Origin: Oreohelix idahoensis
Lineage: Eukaryota; Mollusca; Gastropoda; Stylommatophora; Oreohelicidae
Reading direction: 5' to 3'
Length of the DNA stretch: 64,000 nucleotides
Assembly: GCA_024509875.1 (NCBI GenBank)
Contig: JAMPIV010021251.1
Location: forward strand, 1 to 64,000
In this document: piece by piece, positions 56,381 through 64,000 of the stretch
Layout: the number at the start of each line of letters is the position of its first letter
Numbering within the stretch: position 1 is the stretch's first letter
Program-made: the position numbers and the translations under genes
Notes under the pieces: generated by a model
Seen by the model: the letters and a program-made list of their open reading frames with translations, nothing else
What the model was told of the DNA's origin: nothing
Databases searched by the model: none

Positions 56381-56685
56381 TGTCACCGTGTGGTTGTACA
56401 GTGTAAAATACACTGTAAGTTAAAGTCAGTCGAACAGTTATTTGGTGTTAACAAAATGAAAGAGTATATAAAAATGGGTTAGAAAATCAGAATAATCTAA
56501 GTGATAACTTATTTGTTCTTAACATGGGAGATAAAAGAAGGAAAATGTAGTGTTTTTTGTAAGGGAGGGAACCTTTTTAGACCTTAAAGTAATCTAAGTA
56601 TATATCATTAGAGTTTACCAAATTTGCATATCAGACCAGTTTTAATAGAGATATAGAAGGATTAATGAAACTAAGTTAAATAGTA

Positions 56686-59035
56686 CAGTAGAACTCCATT
56701 TATCCGAACCCCAATTATCCGAACATCCAATTATCCGAACACTTTTTCCATAAAAAAAAAAAAAAATCAGATGCCACAGTCACGTTAGACTAACATTCTG
56801 AATCTTTTGATGCGGCAAACTTCAAATGTGTGCAAACAATTTGTAGAGAATGAGATGGCTAATGGTCGGTCGCTTACGTACAGGAAGTCAGTTAGACCAT
56901 AAAGTCAGTTAATATCTGGTTTACCAATCCAGTGTACGTGTGCGTTCTAGGTAGAACACTGGCTAAACAGACAGTTCAACTTAAAATAATTGTGTCTGCT
57001 ACTACAGCAGAATAATTTTGGTGTACAAGTATTTCTCTGTGCGATATGGCATCTTCCAGTAGGCCTAAAGCATATAAAAGGAACCGCAATGTTTTGTCAA
57101 TTGAGACGAAAACAGAAATTATCAAGAGACTAGGACAAGGTGAAACTGTGTCTTCACTTGCGAGGATTTTCAATGTTGGGAAAGCTACCGTCTATGACAT
57201 CAAAAGTAACAAGGATAAAATTATGAGTTTTGCATCGAAATTTGATAGTGAAAATGGGTCGAAGAAACGTAAAACCATGAGAAATGCGAAAGATGTGAAA
57301 TTGGAAGAGGCTTTGTATATATGGTTTGTGCAAAGAAGAAGCAAAGGGGAACCTATCTCTGGTTCTCTGTTGTGTGAAAAGGCACTTCAGTTCAACAATC
57401 AACTTGACGGTCCTCCTGACTTTAAGGCTAGCAAGGGATGGTTAAGAAACTTTAAATCTCATGGCATACGAGAATTGGAGATTCAAGGGGAATCTTTATC
57501 TAGCGATGCAACTGCCGCTAAAAATTTTAAAGAAACATTCTTGGCTTTTTTGGAAGAAGAAGGTTATTCACTCGATGATGTGTATAATGCCGATGAGACT
57601 GGCTTATACTGGAAATCATTGCCTCAAAAATCACTTGCATCTCAGCGCGAAGCAGCTGCCCCTGGGTTTAAAAAGTGCAAAGAGAGAGTAACAATTTTGG
57701 TAGCCGCGAATGCCAGTGGAAGTCATCTTTTACCGGTGCTAATGATCGGCAAAGCCAAAAAACCACGTTGTTTAAAGAATGTGACATGTCTCCCATTGTG
57801 TTACAAAGCACAGAAGAGTGCTTGGATGAATAGTGAAATATTTCTTGATTGGTATACAAATCAGTTCATCCCAAATGTGAAGAGGTTGAGAGAACAAGAA
57901 AAAGAAAACTGGAAAAGTAATTCTTCTACTGGACAATGCACCATCTCATCCAGAGAAGGATACATTGAATGCAGTTGATGCAAATTTTAAAGTAATTTTT
58001 CTGCCTCCCATGTAACAGCACTGATTTAACCAATGGATCAGGGTGTTATAGCAAAGCTTAAAAAGATGTACAAGAAGGAAGTCCTGCGTCGTTTATTGTT
58101 GGCTGAAGATGAAGAAAGTGTGGTGGCGTTTTCCAAAAAGCTTAATCTCAAAGACTGCTGCTATATGTTAGCTGATGCTTGGACCACCCTGTCACAAGAT
58201 AATCTCAACAAGGCTTGGAGTAGATTGCTTGGGAAAAAAGGAGGAAATGAAACTACTGCAGTGGACACAAATGATGATTGTATAAATGAAGTTGTGGAAT
58301 TGTTTCAAGCAATGCCCGGATTTTCGGACTGTGACAAAGATGATGCACACATGTGGCTAGAAGATGATAATGATTCTGGTTTTCAGTTTTTGAATGACGA
58401 AGAAATTTTGTCTTTTGTGCAAGAAGAAAACCAAATACATGTAGTGACCGATGATGAAGACTCCTCAGAAGTACATGATGTACTTGTAGATTATGAAGAA
58501 AAACCAAAACGTCGACCAAGTCCTGAAGAGGCCTTTATAGCACTAGAAACAGCGATGGCTTGGTACGAGCAAGAAGATGACAGCTGTCCTACACAGCTTC
58601 TGCTGTTGAAGAGAATGCGGGACTTAGCAGCCAAAAGGAGACTATCCAGTTTGGTGCAAAAGAGGATTCCTCATTATTTTAAATAGTGGGCTACATCTGT
58701 GCAAGTACATATATACGTAAGTTGCGCCTGGTTTTGAATCGTTTGTAATGTTATTTTGAAAACATTTCTCTTTCTCAACAAAAATAATTAATACAAGTAG
58801 TACATGCACTGCAGTGTAATAAAAGATTTTGGTGATACAGTGATCTAATACAGTGTGGGTATTATTATTACAGTACAAGTACATATGTTTTATAGTGTAT
58901 TTTCCTTGTGATGGTTAATTATTTTTAGAAATATGTGTACATGTACTCGATACATTATGTAATCCAATTATCCGAACATTTGATTATCCGAACGATGCTC
59001 GGTCCCATGGGGTTCGGATAAACGGAGTTCTACTG
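56686..59035 (+). mobile_element. pogo/Tigger-like DNA transposon
   Basis: Inverted ends CAGTAGAACTCCATTTATCC and, at the right, GGATAAACGGAGTTCTACTG, with TTATCCGAAC motifs repeated inside both. The TA target duplication is confirmed by the uninterrupted 5' LTR. At 2350 bp it is the expected full length, and it carries a two-part transposase frame. Confidence 0.95.
57046..58686 (+). pseudogene. pogo/Tigger transposase with a short broken interval
   Basis: The first frame (57046-57978) has the CENP-B-type N-terminal helix-turn-helix (LSIETKTEIIKRLGQGETVS), a second DNA-binding domain (GWLRNFKSHGIRELEIQGES) and the first catalytic region with YNADETGLYWKSLP. Near 57912 the frame shifts; the second Asp region (a LLLDNAPSHP-type block) lies in another frame; near 58010 it shifts back, and a TAA at 58027 interrupts just before PMDQGVIAKLKKMY, which holds the third Asp. 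The second frame (58033-58686) then runs on to an acidic C-terminus ending RIPHYFK. So all domains are present, but at least two frameshifts and one stop lie within about 120 bp. Confidence 0.9.
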
Positions 59036-60549
59036 TACTAAGGGGAATAACTATGAATATTAACGCCCTTTACAAGTTTAGTGAGTTAGGATAGGGAAAC
59101 GCACGTGAAAAAAGTGGGCGAAATATAAACAGTTATGTAGCACAGTTCACGGAGCTGACAGCTTAGAATTAAGCGTGCCGATAGGTGAGTGAACTGAACA
59201 ACGGACCAATCGTATTAACTAAAACAACTTTGGACCATCAGATAGGAAATTGAAGGACGATTGGGGATCAGTCCTACCAGAGAAGTTGACGGAGCAAGTC
59301 AAGTTTTGCTGAGCTCTCAAGAAATGTGAAACCTGCGGTATGCAGAAGGGCTACAGAAATAGCTAGATTTAGAATTGCTTAGAAATAGGAATTCAGGAGA
59401 ACATTTAGAATTGATTAATAATTTGTGTGATCAACCGTAGGATTAGCTTATAGGTGGTGTTAGTAGGACAGTGATAGGTGCTGGACTTCGTTTAAAATGG
59501 TAAGAGGAAATTTTGAACTATTTTCTTGACTTTCAGCAAATTTGTCGCAGGCTACGACGCTCGCATTTAAGGGAGCGAGCTAAAGAAGATAATATTGAAG
59601 CCAGAGCAATATTAAAGCTTAAAAAGTAAATAACTTTTATTATCAGGTAGCCAGGATGGGCTGTCATACCAAGAAGATGAGGCATTGCCATTAAACGAAA
59701 TTGTATCGAACTAAGGGATCACAGCACTGACATTTATGAAACATATTAAGCGCTCTCTCATATAAGAGTAAGTATGAAGACGCCACCACAAGAGAATCTG
59801 ATATATAAGAAACATCTCATGCGCTCTCTCATATTAGAGTAAGTATGGTGGAGACCATTTTGGTGTTGGACATTGGTTGATTATTTCAGGTGTAGCTATT
59901 GAATTTTATATGCTGCATTTAAAGGAGTTAAACCTAACTTGGTTGAGATTTGATGAGAACATGACTCCAAGGATTTAGAAGAACTGTTGTAGAAAAAAAT
60001 GAGAAAAATAGTAGAACTTGAGAAGGAATTTTGGTAGGCCAGGGGTATAATGAAATACGCAAGAGGCTACAGGAGAAACTATATATATAACTATGCTTTG
60101 AGAGGTGTGTTTGAATCAAGCGGAAGACTTGAGGACATTGAAATTGTGAACTGTAGCTGATGAATTATGTTGGATGATCATGCATTATCTTATGTAAATA
60201 AAAGTTGCTTTTTGAAGTTGAATCACATCACTCCAGTTGCTTTGATGTGAGAAGAGATTAAGGAATGGAGAGATATTAGAATTGAGTATTAGGAAAGATA
60301 GAAATAATAGAACACCCTATACGCATCAGTCGCTAGACAACACCAAGGAGGGAAGAACGTGGTCTGGGTTGAGCAAAAGACGAACCTATTCTCATCCAGG
60401 AATCATCATCTCTGGCGGAACAAGGGGGCCAGTAGGAGAAATAGTCTCACTTGGAAGAAAGAAACAAAGTAAATAATAGATAACTAGGCCTGCCTCAGCC
60501 ACCTAGTTATAGCTATCAACTAGTAGGGACACCTGCACGGTCACATAAG

Positions 60550-62200
60550 GTCATCATGTGACATGATGAGGTTGTGCATGGGGCTGGCAACCTCATCATG
60601 TGACATGATGAGGTTGTGCATGGGGCTGGCAACATCATCATGTGACATGATGAGGTTGTGCATGGGGCTGGCAACATCATCATGTGACATGATGAGGTTG
60701 TGCATGGGGCTGGCAACGTCATCATGTGACATGATGAGGTTGTGCATGAGGCTGGCAATGTCATCATGTGACATGATGAGGTTGTGCATGAGGCTGGCAA
60801 CATCATCATGTGACATGATGAGGTTGTGCATGAGGCTGGCAACGTCATCATGTGACATGATGAGGTTGTGCATGAGGCTGGCAACATCATCATGTGACAT
60901 GATGAGGTTGTGCATGAGGCTGGCAACGTCATCATGTGACATGATGAGGTTGTGCATGAGGCTGGCAACGTCATCATGTGACATGATGAGGTTGTGCATG
61001 AGGCTGGCAACGTCATCATGTGACATGATGAGGTTGTGCATGGGGCTGGCAACGTCATCATGTGACATGATGAGGTTGTGCATGGGGCTGCCAACGTCAT
61101 CATGTGACATGATGAGGTTGTGCATGGGGCTGGCAACGTCATCATGTGACATGATGAGGTTGTGCATGGGGCTGGCAACGTCATCATGTGACATGATGAG
61201 GTTGTGCATGGGGCTGGCAACGTCATCATGTGACATGATGAGGTTGTGCATGGGGCTGGCAACGTCATCATGTGACATGATGAGGTTGTGCATGGGGCTG
61301 GCAACATCATCATGTGACATGATGAGGTTGTGCATGGGGCTGGCAACATCATCATGTGACATGATGAGGTTGTGCATGGGGCTGGCAACGTCATCATGTG
61401 ACATGATGAGGTTGTGCATGGGGGTGGCAGCGTGAACATGTGACAGGTTGCGGTTGTGCATGGGGCTGGCAACGTCATCATGTGACATGATGAGGTTGTG
61501 CATGGGGCTGGCAACATCATCATGTGACATGATGAGGTTGTGCATGGGGCTGGCAATGTCATCATGTGACATGATGAGGTTGTGCATGGGGCTGGCAACA
61601 TCATCATGTGACATGATGAGGTTGTGCATGAGGCTGGCAATGTCATCATGTGACATGATGAGGTTGTGCATGAGGCTGGCAATGTCATCATGTGACATGA
61701 TGAGGTTGTGCATGGGGCTGGCAACATCATCATGTGACATGATGAGGTTGTGCATGGGGCTGGCAACATCATCATGTAACATGATGAGGTTGTGCATGGG
61801 GCTGGGAACATCATCATGTGACATGATGAGGTTGTGCATGGGGCTGGCAATGTCATCATGTGACATGATGAGGTTGTGCATGGGGCTGGCAACGTCATCA
61901 TGTGACATGATGAGGTTGTGCATGAGGCTGGCAATGTCATCATGTGACATGATGAGGTTGTGCATGGGGCTGGCAATGTCATCATGTGACATGATGAGGT
62001 TGTGCATGAGGCTGGCAATGTCATCATGTGACATGATGAGGTTGTGCATGAGGCTGGCAATGTCATCATGTGACGTGATGAGGTTGTGCATGAGGCTGGC
62101 AACGTCATCATGTGATGTGATGAGGTTGTGCATGAGGCTGGCAACGTCATCATGTAACATGATGAGGTTGTGCATGAGGCTGGCAATGTCATCATGTAAC
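60550..62200. repeat. Satellite 4, right block: 42-bp unit, about 39 copies
   Basis: Same unit as 47784-48442, starting at GTCATCATGTGAC exactly where the left block stopped (GGCTGGCAAC). A diverged unit lies near 61420-61460. Long frames of 290-568 codons on both strands reflect only the 42-bp period. Confidence 0.95.
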
Positions 62201-62262
62201 AAAAATTGCTACAAAAAAGCATTGCCGCAAGAACACATGAATAATTTGGTACAGGCCTCTGT
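62201..62262 (+). repeat. SINE 3' half following satellite 4
   Basis: AAAAATTGCTACAAAAAAGC, then ATTGCCGCAAGAACACATGA and ATAATTTGGTACAGG. It matches the order in the sense SINE at 20945-20990 (ACAATTTGCTACG, CCGCTGCAAGAAT, TTTGGTGCAGG). Confidence 0.65.
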
Positions 62263-62271
62263 CAAAAGTGC

Positions 62272-62339
62272 AGGGGGTGGGGGGGGGGGGGGGGGGGGGG
62301 GTGGGGGGGGTTACTCCATTGGGGAGGGGGGGGGGGGGA
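62272..62339. repeat. Poly-G tract
   Basis: Two long G runs broken by T and by a short TTACTCCATT segment. They mark the start of the G-poor stretch. Confidence 0.8.
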
Positions 62340-64000
62340 TTACAATGACTCTTAACTCAAAAAAACAGGTTCAGTAAAAAAAGATTTTAAAAATGATAGG
62401 ATTCCCTATAACCCATCGCCATTTATAACTGTGTGATCCAAACATAGTATCTGGCCAATTCTTTACTCATTTCCCCATCTGCCATCAATATAGCATAAAA
62501 TTTAATCCACCCAAAAATCACCAAAAAAAGAATAAAAAAATAAATTAGCCCTTTCTTACTAACAAACCATCTGCATATCAAAAAATGTATAAGGCCAACA
62601 AAAAAACTCCTATCTTTCTTACAAAAATTAAAATATAACTCCCAAAACAAAACATATCTATAACATAAACCCAAAATATATCTACACAAAACAACATTAA
62701 ACAATCTTTAATCCAACAAAACATTTTATCTATAACAAAACTTACATCATAAACAAAACTATACCAAAAAAAATCAAAACAACCCAATTACAATTATAAC
62801 AACATACAATTAAACATAAAATAACAACAATATTTCAACCATTAAACATATCTATAACAAAATCACTACCACTAAAACCATATCTGAACTAACCAACTAC
62901 ATTAAACTTTCTAATCCAAAAATAAACAACACATTAAATACTTTTACATATAACTTATAACAATGCTCCCCAACATCATTAAACATATCTACTAACAACA
63001 ACATTCAACATAAAATATCTATAACAACAACAATTAAACATATCTATAACCCCACTTTCCTACATATTATTCCCTAAAAAAAACAAACTAATTTATCACC
63101 AACAAAAATCTTAAAAAACCATATCATTTAAAAAAAAAAAACGATATAACCAATCTATCATAAAAAACAAAACCCAAATAAACAATCTAAAACAACAAAA
63201 CACATTAAACTGACAATAAACAAAACATAATACACAACAACACATTAAACAATTATAACAACAAAATAAATAAACTACCTAACAAAAAGTAACAAAATAA
63301 ACTTGTCAAAACAACAATTTAAACTATACCAACAAAAACACATTAAACTAAATCTATATCCCAATATATTTTAAACAAAACACATTCAAAAAACGGCCCA
63401 AATAAACCATAAAAAACATACTATAACAACCCCATTAAAATATCTATCAAAACAAAAACTATAAACAAACTTTATAAAATATATCATCAAAAACTAACTA
63501 TAAAATAAACTAAACAAAAATCCCCATCCATAAATAAAACATTAAAAAAACCCAACAAATAAACTATAATCAAAACATTCAATCCTATAACAAAAACATT
63601 AAACAAATCTATACAAAAAAAAAAACAAAACAAATCTCTAACAAAAACAAAAAAAAACAAAAAGTACTCACCCTAAATTAAAAAACATAAAAAAAAAAAT
63701 AAACAAAAAAACTGTAAAAATTAATAAAAAATCTATAACAAAAAACACATTAAAAAAGATTTCTTACTGTGAGTGAAGCATTACATTCAAACATATCTAT
63801 TAAAAAACACATTAAAACTATAACATAAAAGTATATAAAAAAACTATTTACATTCAAACATATCTATAACAACAACACAAACTCGTAACCAAATGAACCC
63901 ACAGAAAAAAAAAAACAAAACCCCTAACATTCCCAAACATATCTAAAACAAAAACACATTAAACTGACAAGAAAAGTACTGTGAGAAGCTATTACATTCA
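62340..64000. repeat. G-poor degenerate tandem repeat
   Basis: Almost free of G on the plus strand from about 62490 on. The words ACATATCTATAAC, ACACATTAAAC and ATTACATTCAAACATATC recur irregularly. Near the right edge better copies read AAACTGACAAGAAAAGTACT and GTGAGAAGCTATTACATTCA, suggesting an underlying unit of about 60-70 bp whose other copies have A where these have G. No gene is supported; open frames on the minus strand are by-products of composition. Confidence 0.6.

Larger units (their letters stand above)
48443..60545 (+). mobile_element. Large LTR retrotransposon without RT, carrying DEK_C-like domains
   Basis: Two direct repeats of about 1.81 kb start TGTCACCGTG and end CACGGTCACA, bounding a 6.1-kb interior. 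The LTRs differ by only a few positions. The interior holds a primer-binding-like site, a long frame with two DEK_C-like domains, tandem repeats and 3.6 kb of mostly noncoding DNA. No protease, RT, RNase H or integrase motif is visible, so it must depend on another element. A pogo transposon sits in the 3' LTR. The outer flanks are both satellite 4, but no clear target duplication is present. Confidence 0.85.
56381..60545 (+). repeat. 3' LTR with pogo insert
   Basis: Starts TGTCACCGTGTGG and ends TGCACGGTCACA. Without the 2350-bp pogo element and its TA duplication it is 1813 bp. The differences I found against the 5' LTR are GTGTT versus GTGTG near 59428, ATATGC versus ATACGC near 60057 and a 2-bp TA-repeat indel near 60085. 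Confidence 0.9.

Noticed and set aside
60516..62377. Very long open frames on both strands (up to 568 codons)
   Set aside because: They are translations of the 42-bp satellite; a 42-bp period keeps any open frame open. No start context, composition or homology supports a protein. The same applies to 47693-48485.
62423..62787. Minus-strand 69- and 93-codon frames rich in Phe, Cys and Trp
   Set aside because: They result from the G-poor composition of the plus strand and show no family resemblance.
47401..64000. Further upstream ACSL exons
   Set aside because: I looked on the minus strand for the GDIG and related ACSL blocks expected before exon A and found none; the region is satellite, transposons and G-poor sequence.

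Overview
This is animal genomic DNA that is AT-rich and packed with repeats. The only host gene I can support is on the minus strand. It is the 3' part of a long-chain acyl-CoA synthetase gene (ACSL1/5/6 type), shown by five phase-0 coding exons at 47347-47400, 41514-41603, 21339-21440, 19878-19949 and 7938-8090 (stop codon). The exons add up to 471 bp spread over about 39.5 kb. Upstream exons must lie beyond the right edge, because I found none between 47.4 and 64 kb. The rest of the window is intronic or 3' flanking sequence. The TE mix (RTE-like and I-like LINEs, a SINE with a GTCGTAAGAGGCGAC core, Gypsy-type LTR elements, piggyBac, CMC, pogo, Tc1 and hAT) fits a mollusc, perhaps a gastropod. 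That taxon call is inference.

Layout. 1-7.9 kb: a Tc1 deletion derivative inside a 30-bp minisatellite, then a 3.3-kb hAT-ended element holding a piggyBac MITE, an LTR-like relic and an RTE-like LINE 3' end. 7.9-21.7 kb: the last three ACSL exons found here, separated by a SINE-derived satellite and a 6-kb decayed piggyBac element that contains an I-like LINE. 21.7-34.3 kb: a four-element nest, namely an RTE-like LINE split by a 10.8-kb Gypsy-type element, whose 5' LTR took a LINE fragment and whose 3' LTR took a CMC transposon. 34.4-41.5 kb: a piggyBac MITE, an RTE-like LINE with a complete 5' inversion and two inserts, and ACSL exon B. 41.9-47.1 kb: two satellites, the second split by a solo LTR. 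47.3-62.3 kb: ACSL exon A, then a 42-bp satellite that looks like one SINE expanded internally and later split by a 12.1-kb LTR element. 62.3-64 kb: a poly-G tract followed by G-poor sequence.

The most unusual item is the 12.1-kb LTR element (48443-60545). Its 1.8-kb LTRs are almost identical and it has no recognisable reverse transcriptase. Its main ORF carries two tandem DEK_C-like domains. A pogo element with broken coding sequence sits inside its 3' LTR.

Many insertion boundaries are fixed by target-site duplications or by comparing copies within the window, so those structural calls are firmer than the family names. No database search was possible; family names rest on motifs I recognise.
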